64,000 nucleotides of DNA from Streptomyces aquilus (GTDB lineage Bacteria > Actinomycetota > Actinomycetes > Streptomycetales > Streptomycetaceae), in the NCBI RefSeq assembly GCF_003955715.1, contig NZ_CP034463.1, forward strand, positions 3,782,001 to 3,846,000, given 5' to 3'. Below are positions 47,264-55,728 of this stretch, piece by piece. Positions within the stretch are counted from its first letter, which is position 1. Each line of letters begins with the position of its first letter. The position numbers were made by a program, and so were the translations under genes. The notes under the pieces are model-generated. The model did not search any database. It saw nothing but the letters and a program-made list of their open reading frames with translations, and was not told where the DNA came from.

Positions 47264-47773
47264 ATGAGTGCACCGCGCAAGGACCCCGTCGACGCGATCG
47301 TCGACCAGTGGGCGGCCGTACGTCCCGACCTCGACACCAAGGCGATGGAGGTCTTCGGACGGATCTTCCGCCTCTCCCGCGCTATGGGCGACCGCATGGA
47401 ACGGGCGTACGCGCCCCATGGGATCTCCCGCGGCGAGTTCGACGTCCTGGCCACCCTGCGCCGGTCCGGCGAGCCCTACACCCTCTCCCCGCGTCAGCTC
47501 TCCGGCACGCTGATGCTCACCACCGGCGGCATGACCGGCCGCCTCGACAAGCTGGAACGCGCGGGCCTGATCCGCCGCTCCCCCGACCCCCACGACCGCC
47601 GCGGCCTCCAAGTGACCCTGACGGAGAAGGGGTTGGCCACGGTCGACGAGGCGGTCGGCGCCGGTCTGACCGCCGAGGCGACGGCCCTGTCCACCCTGAA
47701 CGCCGAACAGGCCGACCAATTGGCCGACCTGTTGCGGGAGTTGCTCGCGGGCACGGAGGAGACGGGCCGCTAG
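47264..47773 (+). CDS. MarR-family transcriptional regulator
   Basis: A 169-residue winged-helix regulator. The DNA-binding core runs SPRQLSGTLMLTTGGMTGRL with the wing RRSPDPHDRRGLQVTLTEKG. A -10 element TACTCT (47254-47259) lies 4 nt before the ATG with no ribosome binding site, so the message may be leaderless. It is divergent from the EamA exporter and likely represses it until a phenolic or other ligand binds. Confidence 0.92.
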   Translation: MSAPRKDPVDAIVDQWAAVRPDLDTKAMEVFGRIFRLSRAMGDRMERAYAPHGISRGEFDVLATLRRSGEPYTLSPRQLSGTLMLTTGGMTGRLDKLERAGLIRRSPDPHDRRGLQVTLTEKGLATVDEAVGAGLTAEATALSTLNAEQADQLADLLRELLAGTEETGR

Positions 47774-47779
47774 AGCCGG

Positions 47780-49237
47780 TCAGCTGCCGAGGTGGGCGGT
47801 GAGCGCCGCCTCGGTCCGGGCGGGGTCCGCCGCGTCCGCCGCCCAGGCCACGTATCCGTCGGGCCGTACCAGCACGGTCGTACGGCGGTCGGTCGTCCAG
47901 TGGGCCACCGTCAGCCGGTCCTTGCGGGCACCCTGGTCGTCGTACGCCTCCGGGGTGATCAGTACGAACCGGCCGCCGCGCAGCACCTCGTAGAGGCGAC
48001 CGCCGGTCAGGGCGACGTCGGGGACGCGGGTACCGGTGAGGCGATGGGCGCCGCGGGGAGCCGGGTAGCGGTAGCCGATGCCGGAGACCTGGCCCAGCGC
48101 CTTGCGCTGCACCGGGCGGGCTACGTTGACGAAGGCCGACACCAGGCCCCGCAGGGCACGCAGCGCCGGGTTCTGCGCGCGGGCCAGCCGGACCAGCCCG
48201 CCGCTGCTGCGCAGCACCGCCTTGCCCACCGGGTGCCGCTCGGCCTCGTAGGTGTCCAGGAGCCCTTCGGGGGCCCGTCCCTGGACGGCGGCGGCCAGCT
48301 TCCAGCCGAGGTTGGCCGCGTCCTGGAGGCCGGTGTTCATGCCCTGGCCGCCGGCCGGGGAGTGGACGTGCGCGGCGTCCCCGGCGAGGAAGACCCGGCC
48401 GACCCGATAGCGCGGCGCCTGGCGCTCGTCGCTGTGGAAGCGGGAGAGCCAGCGGGCGTCGTGCATGCCGTAGTCGGTGCCCAGGGCGCGGCGCGTGACC
48501 TCCTTGATCTCGTCCAGGTCGAGCGGGGCGTCGTCGGGGACCTCGTGCCGGCGGTTCCAGCCCATCACCCGGTACCAGCCGTCGCCGAAGGAGGCGATCA
48601 TCGCGAAGGCGTCGTCCGCCCCGTTGACGGTGAGCACGCCCTCGGGCTTCTCGGCGAGCCGGACGTCGGCGAGGAAGAGGGACTTGATGACGGCGACGCC
48701 GGGGAAGTCCACGCCGATCGCCCGGCGCACGGCGCTGTGGTGGCCGTCGGTGCCGACGACGTAGTCCGCGCGGAGCGTGGCGGTCACCCCGTCCGGGCCC
48801 CGTACGTCGAGGTCGACCCCGCCGTCGTCCTGCCGCAGCCCGACGACCTCGCTCTCGTACCGGAACTCCACCCCCGCCTCCCGCGCCCGCCGCTCCAGCA
48901 GCCGCTCGACCTCGTACTGCGGGGTGATGAGCAGGAACGGGAAGCGGGACTCCAGCGTCCCGAGGTCGAGCGACAGCCGACGGAAGAGACGCAGGCCGGT
49001 GATGGTGTCGCCGGTGGCCAGCAGGTCGTCGGCGAGGCCGCGGGCGTCGAGCTGCTCCAGGGTGCGGGCGTGGACACCGAAGGCCCGGGAGAGGTTGCTG
49101 ATCTGGTGCGGGCGCTTCTCGACGAGGGTGACCGGGACGCCGGCGCCGGCGAGGTCACCGGCGAGGAGCAGGCCGGTGGGGCCGGAGCCGACGACGATCA
49201 CGGGGTGGGTGCCGGTGCCGGTGCCGGTGCCGTTCAT
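47780..49237 (-). CDS. FAD-dependent aromatic monooxygenase
   Basis: A 485-residue group A flavin monooxygenase (PheA/TfdB/MhpA type) that uses NAD(P)H to hydroxylate an aromatic or polyketide substrate. FAD motifs are VVGSGPTGLLLAGDL, the DG motif YVVGTDGHHSAVRR and RVFLAGDAAHVHSPAGGQGM. The C-terminal thioredoxin-like domain is present. The N-terminus has a Gly-Thr repeat from a GGCACC hexamer run. AGGAGG precedes ATG 49237. It is divergent from TetR, with repeated operators between, so expression is probably induced by the substrate. Confidence 0.9.
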   Translation of the reverse strand: MNGTGTGTGTHPVIVVGSGPTGLLLAGDLAGAGVPVTLVEKRPHQISNLSRAFGVHARTLEQLDARGLADDLLATGDTITGLRLFRRLSLDLGTLESRFPFLLITPQYEVERLLERRAREAGVEFRYESEVVGLRQDDGGVDLDVRGPDGVTATLRADYVVGTDGHHSAVRRAIGVDFPGVAVIKSLFLADVRLAEKPEGVLTVNGADDAFAMIASFGDGWYRVMGWNRRHEVPDDAPLDLDEIKEVTRRALGTDYGMHDARWLSRFHSDERQAPRYRVGRVFLAGDAAHVHSPAGGQGMNTGLQDAANLGWKLAAAVQGRAPEGLLDTYEAERHPVGKAVLRSSGGLVRLARAQNPALRALRGLVSAFVNVARPVQRKALGQVSGIGYRYPAPRGAHRLTGTRVPDVALTGGRLYEVLRGGRFVLITPEAYDDQGARKDRLTVAHWTTDRRTTVLVRPDGYVAWAADAADPARTEAALTAHLGS

Positions 49238-49248
49238 GGTGGCCTCCT

Positions 49249-49369
49249 GTTGCCAACATGTGTTTGCCAACGGTTGTTGGCCAACGCTCGTTGAGGAGAG
49301 TAGGGCTGGGTGCACCAGGAAGTCAACAGTTGTTGGCAAACGGTTGCTGGCAAACGGTTGTTGGCAAAC
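49249..49369. promoter_or_regulatory. Operator array between the FAD monooxygenase and TetR genes
   Basis: Three adjacent 14-bp repeats of the form [AG]GTTG[TC]TGGCAAAC occupy 49328-49341, 49342-49355 and 49356-49369. On the monooxygenase side, inverted or related copies occur: GTTGCCAAC (49249-49257), GTTTGCCAAC (49262-49271) and GGTTGTTGGCCAAC (49272-49285). All face both divergent starts. Confidence 0.82.
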
Positions 49370-49393
49370 AGGTGTAGGCCTACACTCGTAGGC
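49358..49393 (+). promoter_or_regulatory. Promoter of the TetR gene with nested palindromes
   Basis: TTGTTG (49358-49363), 17 bp, then TACACT (49381-49386), and the ATG follows 7 nt later, so the message may be leaderless. TGTAGG-CCTACA (49373-49384) is a perfect palindrome overlapping the -10. The -35 lies in the third operator repeat. Confidence 0.6.
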
Positions 49394-49996
49394 ATGACCA
49401 CCACCCCCGCGCCCCCCAATCCCAACCCCCGCCCCGGCCCCCGCCCCCGTCGCTCCGACGCGACCCGTGACGCGATCCTCGTCGCGGCCAGGGAGCGGTT
49501 CGCCACCGACGGGTACGAGCGGGCCACCATCCGCGCCATCGCCAAGGACGCGGGCATCGACCCGTCGATGGTGATGCGCTACTACGGCAACAAGGAGGGC
49601 CTGTTCGCGGCGGCCGTCGCGGTCGACCTGAAGCTGCCGGACATCGGCGGGCTCTCCCCGCGGGACGTCGGCGCGGTCCTGGTGCGGCACTTCCTCGACA
49701 TGTGGGAGGACGACGAGGTCCTCACCGCCCTGCTCCGGGTCGGCGCCACGAATCAGGCCGGGGCCGAGCGCATGCAGGGCATCTTCCGGGACCAGTTGCT
49801 GCCGGTGGCCCGGCAGGTGTGCCCCGACCCCGAGCAGATCCCGGTGCGGGCCGCGCTCACGGCGTCGCAACTGCTGGGGCTGGCACTCACCCGGTACGTG
49901 CTGCGGATTCCGCCGGCGGTGGCGCTGCACCCCGAGGAGATCGTGGCGTGGCTGGGCCCGACGGTGCAGCGGTATCTCACGGCGCCGAACCCCTAG
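49394..49996 (+). CDS. TetR-family transcriptional regulator
   Basis: A 200-residue TetR repressor. The helix-turn-helix is ATIRAIAKDAGIDPSMVMRYY, preceded by a Pro-rich basic N-terminus. The C-terminal ligand domain is all-helical. It probably represses itself and the divergent FAD monooxygenase via the repeated operator. Its 3' end is followed by a long hairpin. Confidence 0.92.
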   Translation: MTTTPAPPNPNPRPGPRPRRSDATRDAILVAARERFATDGYERATIRAIAKDAGIDPSMVMRYYGNKEGLFAAAVAVDLKLPDIGGLSPRDVGAVLVRHFLDMWEDDEVLTALLRVGATNQAGAERMQGIFRDQLLPVARQVCPDPEQIPVRAALTASQLLGLALTRYVLRIPPAVALHPEEIVAWLGPTVQRYLTAPNP

Positions 49997-50019
49997 AAAC
50001 ACGGCCCCGCGAACACACT

Positions 50020-50080
50020 GAGGGCGCCGGCCTGACCCCGTACGGCGGTTGCGCGTACGCGGGACAGGGCCGGCGCCCTC
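50020..50080. terminator. Long-stem bidirectional terminator
   Basis: GAGGGCGCCGGCC (50020-50032) pairs perfectly with GGCCGGCGCCCTC (50068-50080), with inner complementarity in the loop. It lies between convergent TetR and the small membrane gene. Confidence 0.78.
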
Positions 50081-50112
50081 GGGAAACCTGTGTTGACCTG
50101 GGTGAACCCCGG

Positions 50113-50388
50113 TCAGGCGTTGGCCTTGGCCTTCGCCTTGCTCTTGGGCACGCTCACCCGGTGGTCCGCGTGCGACTTGTCCAGGACCAGTACCAGGCCC
50201 GCGATGACCCCGAAGATCACGAGCGGGGCCGCGACGAAGAGGCCCAGCGTCTCGATGACGCTCAGGCCGGACCCGGGGTCGTCACCGTCGTCCCGGGTGA
50301 GCGCGAGCGCGGGAGACGTCATGAGCAGCATCATCAGCGTCGTACCGGCAGCCAGAGCACCGGCGCGCAGGGCGTTCTTCTTGTCCAC
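50113..50388 (-). CDS. Small membrane protein of unknown function
   Basis: A 91-residue protein. The N-terminus (MDKKNALRAGALAAGTTLM...PALA) is a signal-like helix, then DDGDDPGSG, a membrane helix (LFVAAPLVIFGVIAGLVLVL) and a Lys/Ala tail. The start is GTG 50388. TACTTT ends 6 nt upstream with no ribosome binding site, so the mRNA may be leaderless. The function is unknown. Confidence 0.72.
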   Translation of the reverse strand: MDKKNALRAGALAAGTTLMMLLMTSPALALTRDDGDDPGSGLSVIETLGLFVAAPLVIFGVIAGLVLVLDKSHADHRVSVPKSKAKAKANA

Positions 50389-50429
50389 GGTGCCAAAGTA
50401 TCTAACGCCGCTCGAGCCCGCGCGCCCGG

Positions 50430-50505
50430 GGGTACGTATGAGCTGCCGCCGCCCATCCGCCCAGCCGCGGGCAGCCGCACCACAAGCCGCCCCCCACCCC
50501 CCACC
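50430..50505. repeat. Diverged dispersed intergenic repeat
   Basis: This GC-rich stretch shares CAGCCGCGGGCAGCCGCACC-like wording with the repeat at 44131-44275. It lies between the small membrane gene and malQ and contains no convincing ORF. Confidence 0.4.
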
Positions 50506-50519
50506 CAAGCAGCCGCCCC

Positions 50520-52601
50520 TCAAGCCCCACTCCCGTCCAGCCCCCGCTCCCGCAACACGTCCACCAACGCGTACAACCGAGGCTCCCCCGCCAACTCCTC
50601 CAGCGTCACCGCCCGCCCCTCCGCATCCGCGATCGGCAACCGCCAGTTCGGATACTGATCCCACGTCCCCGGCAGGTTCTGCGGCCGCCGGTCCCCCACC
50701 GCGTCCGGCAACCAGACCCCCACCAGCCGGGCGGGCGTGCGCAGCAGGAACCGGTGCACGGCCTGCACCTCGGCTTCCTCCGTCGACGTGCCGCGCCCAC
50801 CCCCCGCGGCGTGCAGCAGCCCGAGGCGTGAAAGCACCTCCAGCCACTCCCCGGTGTCGGCGGCCGCCTCGGCCCGTTCCTCGGCCAGCCCGCGCGTCAA
50901 CAGCCCGAGCCGGTGCCGGAGTTCGACGTGTTCTCCGGTGAGCCGGGCGGCGGTGGACGGCAGGTCGTGGGTGGTGGCGGTGGCCAGACAGTCCGCGCGC
51001 CAGCGCTCCGGCGGCAGGGGCCGGCCGTCCCCCTCCCAGTCCCGCTCGAACCACAGCACCGACGTGCCGAGCACCCCCCGCTCACGCAGCGTCTCGCGCA
51101 CCCCGGGCTCCACGGTCCCCAGGTCCTCGCCGATGACCATCGCCCCGGCCCGCGAGGCCTCCAGCACGAGGATCGCGAGCATGGCCTCGGCGTCGTAGCG
51201 GACGTAGGTGCCCTCGGTCGGCGGCAGCCCCTGCGGGACCCACCAGAGGCGGAACAGGCCCATGACGTGGTCGATGCGCAGCGCACCGGCGTACCGAAAC
51301 AGGGCGCGCAGCAGGCGGCGGTAGGGCGCGTAACCGGACTCGGCGAGACGGTCCGGGCGCCAGGGCGGCAGCCCCCAGTCCTGGCCGCGCGCGTTGAAGG
51401 CGTCCGGCGGGGCGCCGACCGACATCCCGGCGGCGAAGTACTCCTGCTGCGCCCAGGTGTCGGCGCCCTGCGGGTGCACGCCGACCGCGAGGTCGTGGAC
51501 GACACCGACGCCCATCCCGGCGTCGCGGGCCGCGCGCTGGGCGGCGGCGAGTTGGGCGTCGGTGAGCCAGGCGAGCCATGACCAGAAGTCGACGCGGTCC
51601 ATCAACTCGGCGCGGGCGCGGGCGGTTTCGCCGGACCGGGGGTCGCGCAGCGCGGCCGGCCAGCGGCTCCAGTCCGAGCCGTGCACCTCCGCGAGCGCGC
51701 ACCAGGTGGCGTGGTCCTCCAGTGCCTGGCCCTCCTGGGCGAGGAAGTCGGCGTAGGCGGCGCGCCGGCCGGGCCCGAGGGGGACCTCGTGGACGAGTTC
51801 GAGCGCCTCGCGCTTGAGCTCCCACACGGCGTCCCGGTCGATCAACGCCCCTTTCTCCAGGACCGATTCGCGCAGGAGCGCGGCCCGTTCCGAGAGTGCG
51901 CGGACGCGGTCGCGGTCGGCGACGTACGGGTACTCGTCGACGTCCTCGACGCGCAGGTGCACCGGGTCGGGGAAGCGGCGGGAGGAGGGGCGGTAGGGCG
52001 AGGGGTCGGTGGGGGCGCCGGGTACGGCCGCGTGCAACGGGTTGACCTGCACGAATCCGGCGCCGAGCGCGCGTCCGGCCCAGGCGGTGAGTTCACCGAG
52101 GTCGCCGAGGTCGCCCATGCCCCAGGAGCGGCGGGAGAGCAGGGAGTAGAGCTGGACGAGCAGTCCGTACGAGCGTCCGGTGGGGGTGGGGAGCCGGGCG
52201 GGGGCGACGACCAGATGGGCCTCGGCGACCCGGCCGTCCGGCGCGGTGGCGGTCAACGAGTGGACTCCGGGCGGGAGTTGGTCGACCGCGGAGCGGGTCT
52301 CGCCCTGCTCGGTCGTGATGCGCAGCCGGGTGCCGTCGGGGAGGGCGTCGAGGGCGGCGGACGGGGTGCCGCTCCAGCACACGACCGTCGGCGGCAGCAG
52401 CCGTGCGCGCAGCTCGCGCTCACGGGCGGCCAGCGCCGCCGCGGGGTCGGCGGTGTCGACGCCGAGGGCGGTGAGGGTGCGGGTGACGGCGGCGGCCGAG
52501 GCGTCGACGGTGCGGTCCGGGGCGGGGCGGTAGGAGGTGGCGACGCCGTGCAGCCCGGCAAGCCGGGAGAGGTCCTCGGACGGGGGCTCGGCAGCGGTCA
52601 T
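50520..52601 (-). CDS. malQ: 4-alpha-glucanotransferase
   Basis: A 693-residue amylomaltase that transfers glucan chains between maltodextrins, aiding glycogen and maltose use. It has the GH77 elements WGMGDLGDLGELTAWAGRA, the nucleophile Asp in RIDHVMGLFRLWW, the acid Glu in VIGEDLGTVE and TTHDLPSTAARL. An extra ~130-residue N-terminal domain is normal for actinobacterial MalQ. Its ATG directly follows the stop of the small ORF at 52602. Confidence 0.93.
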   Translation of the reverse strand: MTAAEPPSEDLSRLAGLHGVATSYRPAPDRTVDASAAAVTRTLTALGVDTADPAAALAARERELRARLLPPTVVCWSGTPSAALDALPDGTRLRITTEQGETRSAVDQLPPGVHSLTATAPDGRVAEAHLVVAPARLPTPTGRSYGLLVQLYSLLSRRSWGMGDLGDLGELTAWAGRALGAGFVQVNPLHAAVPGAPTDPSPYRPSSRRFPDPVHLRVEDVDEYPYVADRDRVRALSERAALLRESVLEKGALIDRDAVWELKREALELVHEVPLGPGRRAAYADFLAQEGQALEDHATWCALAEVHGSDWSRWPAALRDPRSGETARARAELMDRVDFWSWLAWLTDAQLAAAQRAARDAGMGVGVVHDLAVGVHPQGADTWAQQEYFAAGMSVGAPPDAFNARGQDWGLPPWRPDRLAESGYAPYRRLLRALFRYAGALRIDHVMGLFRLWWVPQGLPPTEGTYVRYDAEAMLAILVLEASRAGAMVIGEDLGTVEPGVRETLRERGVLGTSVLWFERDWEGDGRPLPPERWRADCLATATTHDLPSTAARLTGEHVELRHRLGLLTRGLAEERAEAAADTGEWLEVLSRLGLLHAAGGGRGTSTEEAEVQAVHRFLLRTPARLVGVWLPDAVGDRRPQNLPGTWDQYPNWRLPIADAEGRAVTLEELAGEPRLYALVDVLRERGLDGSGA

Positions 52602-52805
52602 CTACAACTCCGCATCGGCATCGGACTCGCTGGTCAACGGGGCGGCGTCGGCCAGCGGCGGCTCGCTGGTCAGGGGCTCGGCGTCGGGCAGGGGCGGTTC
52701 GCTGGTCAGCGGCGTCTCGACGCAGGCGCCCTCGGCGCTGAAGACACAGTCGTGCGCGCCGAGGAACGCCTCGGGTTTGGAGAGGGGGTGTGCCGGTGCG
52801 GCCAC
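52602..52805 (-). CDS. Small acidic repeat protein coupled to malQ
   Basis: A 67-residue protein. The first half (HPLSKPEAFLGAHDCVFSAE) has a Cys, with a second Cys in GACVE. The second half is a 12-residue repeat of the form PLTSEPPLPDAE about 2.4 times, ending SDADAEL. At DNA level the unit is 36 bp. GTG 52805 has a perfect AAGGAGG 5 nt before it, and the malQ ATG comes immediately after its stop, which supports real translation. I do not recognise a family. Confidence 0.68.
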   Translation of the reverse strand: MAAPAHPLSKPEAFLGAHDCVFSAEGACVETPLTSEPPLPDAEPLTSEPPLADAAPLTSESDADAEL

Positions 52806-52928
52806 GGGGGCCTCCTTGTGGGGAGTGTCCTGTACGACGTGCGGATACCGCAGCCCTACCCAGCGGAAGCGACGACAGACGTGCGGAAGCGAACAACGCG
52901 GCTCTCGTCACATTCTGTCCGTTCCGAA

Positions 52929-52967
52929 GAGCCACGCAAGATCACCGGGAGAGCCCCGCAAGATCAC
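52929..52967. repeat. Direct 17-bp repeat upstream of the PadR gene
   Basis: GAGCCACGCAAGATCAC (52929-52945) and GAGCCCCGCAAGATCAC (52951-52967) differ by one base and start 22 bp apart (two helical turns). They may be activator or second-regulator sites upstream of the PadR promoter. Confidence 0.6.
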
Positions 52968-52978
52968 AGACCACTATT

Positions 52979-53013
52979 CACTCAGTACATGTATCGAGTG
53001 CATAATGATCGCC
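52979..53013 (+). promoter_or_regulatory. PadR operator and leaderless promoter
   Basis: A 22-bp imperfect palindrome, CACTCAGTACA/TGTATCGAGTG (52979-53000), with central TACATGTA fits a PadR dimer site. CATAAT (53001-53006) follows directly as the -10, and the ATG comes 7 nt later. The palindrome therefore lies between -35 and -10, an arrangement expected for autorepression. Confidence 0.68.
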
Positions 53014-53547
53014 ATGAGCACCCGCCACATCCTGCTGGGGCTGCTCGCCTCGGGGCCGAGCCATGGCTACGACCTGAAGCGGCGCCACGACGAACGTTTC
53101 CCGCAGGCCCGTCCGCTGGCCTACGGGCAGGTCTACACGACCCTGCAACGCCTGGTCCGCGACGGTCTGGCCGAGGTCGACGCCACCGAGTCCGACGGCG
53201 GCCCGGAGCGTACGACGTACCGTGCGACGGCCGACGGGGAGCGGGAACTCGCCCAGTGGGCAGGGGAGATCGCCCCGCCGGCCCCCTTCGTCACCAACGA
53301 GATCTTCGCCAAGGTCGTCGTCTCGATCCTCTCCGGCGGCGACCCGGAGGCCTATCTGCGCGCCCAACGCGCCGCCCACATGGCCCGGATGCGGGAGCTC
53401 ACGCACGTCAAGACCGCCAAGGGCGCCGATCTCGCGACCGTCCTCTCGGCGGACTACGCCCTCAACCACCTTGACGCCGACCTCCGTTGGATGACCACGA
53501 CGGCGGCCCGGCTGACCACTCTGACCGCGGAGGTCGACACAGCATGA
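53014..53547 (+). CDS. PadR-family transcriptional regulator
   Basis: A 177-residue PadR repressor. The winged-helix region is HILLGLLASGPSHGYDLKRR with GQVYTTLQRLVRDGLAEV, followed by a helical dimer arm. ATG 53014 is preferred as the leaderless start; ATG 53005 is possible. Its stop overlaps the ABC ATPase start (ATGA). It probably controls this three-gene exporter unit. Confidence 0.9.
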   Translation: MSTRHILLGLLASGPSHGYDLKRRHDERFPQARPLAYGQVYTTLQRLVRDGLAEVDATESDGGPERTTYRATADGERELAQWAGEIAPPAPFVTNEIFAKVVVSILSGGDPEAYLRAQRAAHMARMRELTHVKTAKGADLATVLSADYALNHLDADLRWMTTTAARLTTLTAEVDTA

Positions 53548-54230
53548 GCACCACAGTGCCGCTCCTGGCGGCGCGTGACCTCGTGAAGGCGCACGGCCCG
53601 ACCGAGGCCCTGCGCGGCGCCTCCCTCGACCTGCGGGCCGGCGAGATCCTGGCCGTGACCGGCGCCAGCGGCAGCGGGAAGTCGACGCTGCTGCACTGCC
53701 TCGCGGGCATCGTCCGCCCGGACGAGGGCTCGGTGAGCTACGCAGGGGAGCAGCTCCACACCCTGCCGGAGAAGCGGCTGAGCGAGCTGCGGCGCACGGA
53801 CTTCGGGGTCGTGTTCCAGTTCGGGCAGCTGATCCCGGAGCTGACGGCGCTCGACAACGTGGCCCTGCCGCTGATGCTGGCGGGCGCGGCCCGCAAGGAC
53901 GCCCAGGTCCGGGCCCAGGAGTGGCTGGAGCGGTTCGGTGTGCTGGGGCAGGAGGCGCTGCGGCCCGGCGAGATGAGCGGCGGCCAGGCCCAGCGGACCG
54001 CGCTGGCCCGGGCCCTGGTCACCGACCCGAAGGTGGTCTTCGCGGACGAGCCCACGGGCGCGCTGGACTCCCTGGCGAGCGAACAGGTGATGACGGCACT
54101 GACCCACACGGCCGGCGAGCGCGGCACGGCGGTCCTGCTGATCACCCACGACGCCCAGGTCGCGGCCTACGCGGACCGCGAGGTCGCACTCAGCGACGGG
54201 ATCGTGGTCCCGCAGGAGGTGGCGGCGTGA
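53544..54230 (+). CDS. ABC transporter ATP-binding protein (MacB/LolD-like)
   Basis: A 228-residue ATPase. Motifs are Walker A GASGSGKST, Q-loop VVFQFGQLIPE, signature MSGGQAQRTALARAL, Walker B VVFADEPTGALDS and LLITHDAQVA. It is the LolD/MacB subfamily that pairs with FtsX-like permeases. It overlaps both neighbours. Likely an antimicrobial-peptide or lipid exporter, which is inferred. Confidence 0.9.
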   Translation: MSTTVPLLAARDLVKAHGPTEALRGASLDLRAGEILAVTGASGSGKSTLLHCLAGIVRPDEGSVSYAGEQLHTLPEKRLSELRRTDFGVVFQFGQLIPELTALDNVALPLMLAGAARKDAQVRAQEWLERFGVLGQEALRPGEMSGGQAQRTALARALVTDPKVVFADEPTGALDSLASEQVMTALTHTAGERGTAVLLITHDAQVAAYADREVALSDGIVVPQEVAA

Positions 54231-55597
54231 CGACCTGGACGCACCTGAGCGCCGATCTGCGCCTCGCCTGGCTGCTCACCCGGGGCTCGGACCGCCGGGA
54301 GGGGTGGCGGGCCCTGCTCCTCGCCGTCGGGGCGGCACTGGCGACCGGCCTGGGGCTGGTGATCGCCGCGCTCGTGCCGCTGGAGGGGCAGCTCACCGTG
54401 CCGGTCGGCGGCGGACTGCTCGACCAGCCCGGTACCCGGGCCGGCGTGATCGCCGCGCTCCTGCTGCTGTTCATACCGGTGCTCGGGTTCGTCGGCCAGT
54501 GCGCCCGCATCGGCGCCGTGCACCGCGACCGGCGGCTGGCCGCGCTGCGGCTCGCGGGGGCCACCCCCGCGCAGACGCGGCGGATCGCCGCGCTGGAGTC
54601 GGGGCTGGCCTGTCTGGTGGCGGCGGCGGTGACCACGGTGTTCGCCGTGCTGACCCTGCTCCGGATCTGGCGGCACCCCGACCCGGCGGCCTGGGCGGGC
54701 ATCGCGGTGGTGGCGGTGGGGGTGCCGGTGCTGGGCACGGCGGTGAGCGCGCTGGCGCTGCGCCGGCTGATCGCCTCGCCACTGGGCTGGGTACGGCGGG
54801 TGCGGCCGGCCCGGGGTCCCGGACGGCTGTTCCGGGCGGCGACCGCGCTGCTCGTGCTCCTCGTGGTGTATGTGGCGGCCACTCCTGTGTTCGGCAACCC
54901 GCTCCGGTTCACACTCGGCCCGCTCACGATCTTCGCGATGTGTCTGCTGGTCGGCGCGGTGGCGGTGTGGCTGACCGGCGCCTCGGCCCGGCAACTCGGC
55001 GAGGGCCTGGCCGCCCGCGCCAAGAGCCCGGCGGTGCTGATCGCGGCGGAACGGCTGCGCGACGACCCGTGGGCGGCGGCCCGTACCCATGCCGCGGTGC
55101 TGCTGGTGACGGTCGTCGGCTCCGGGTTCATGGGGGTACGGCAGGTGATGCTGTCGCTCCTGCACGAGCGGGGGAGCCACTACGCGGAGCCGGTCGGCTA
55201 CTACGAGAACGGCCTGAACCTCACGGGCCTCGCCGTCCTCGTCGCCCTCGTCCTGGTGCTCACCGCGCTCGCGGTCGGCACCGCCGAGTCCGTCGCCACC
55301 CGGCGCCGGGGCCTGGCCGCGCAGACGGCGAGCGGAGTGCCGTACGCGGTGCTGGCGAAGGCCACCCTGCTGGAGACGGCGATCCCGCTGGCCCCGGCGA
55401 CCGCGCTGGCCGGGCTCGGCGGACTGACGATCGGCGTCTGGTCCTCCTCCGTCGCCTCCGAGCACGGGGCGCCGGTGGTGCCGTACCTGGCGCTGCTCGT
55501 CCCGGTGGCCGTGTACGCGGCGAGCCTGCTGGCCGCCGCGACCTCGCTGCCGCTGCTGCGCCGCTCAGCGCGCCCGGCGGAGCTGCGGTACGCCTGA
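54227..55597 (+). CDS. FtsX-like ABC transporter permease
   Basis: A 456-residue membrane protein with about ten helices in two FtsX-like halves. Each half has a conserved RLAALRLAGATPAQTRRI or GTAESVATRRRGLAAQTASG loop before a helix bundle. GTG overlaps the ATPase stop. Its large soluble loop is short compared with MacB, which fits Gram-positive exporters of the BceB-like or simpler type. The substrate is unknown. Confidence 0.85.
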   Translation: MTTWTHLSADLRLAWLLTRGSDRREGWRALLLAVGAALATGLGLVIAALVPLEGQLTVPVGGGLLDQPGTRAGVIAALLLLFIPVLGFVGQCARIGAVHRDRRLAALRLAGATPAQTRRIAALESGLACLVAAAVTTVFAVLTLLRIWRHPDPAAWAGIAVVAVGVPVLGTAVSALALRRLIASPLGWVRRVRPARGPGRLFRAATALLVLLVVYVAATPVFGNPLRFTLGPLTIFAMCLLVGAVAVWLTGASARQLGEGLAARAKSPAVLIAAERLRDDPWAAARTHAAVLLVTVVGSGFMGVRQVMLSLLHERGSHYAEPVGYYENGLNLTGLAVLVALVLVLTALAVGTAESVATRRRGLAAQTASGVPYAVLAKATLLETAIPLAPATALAGLGGLTIGVWSSSVASEHGAPVVPYLALLVPVAVYAASLLAAATSLPLLRRSARPAELRYA

Positions 55598-55660
55598 GAC
55601 GGCCGTGATCACTGCCCCGTGGGCACGCACGACCGTGGCCCGGCAGGCACCCACGACTGT

Positions 55661-55691
55661 TGTCCCGGGGGCACGGGGGACCCCCGGGACA
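55661..55691. terminator. Terminator between the exporter operon and the HNH gene
   Basis: TGTCCCGGGGG pairs perfectly with CCCCCGGGACA (11 bp, 9-nt loop), located between convergent genes. Flanking sequence repeats GGGACA-type words. Confidence 0.78.
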
Positions 55692-55728
55692 GCACACCCA
55701 CGGGACAACACGAAGGCCCGGATCGTCG

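Noticed and set aside
49328..49369. Triple 14-bp repeat as a mini CRISPR array
   Set aside because: The repeats are adjacent with no spacers and lie between divergent promoters, so an operator array explains them better.
47780..49996. Part of a secondary-metabolite gene cluster
   Set aside because: Only one flavin monooxygenase with its regulator is present. No scaffold-building enzyme lies within the window.
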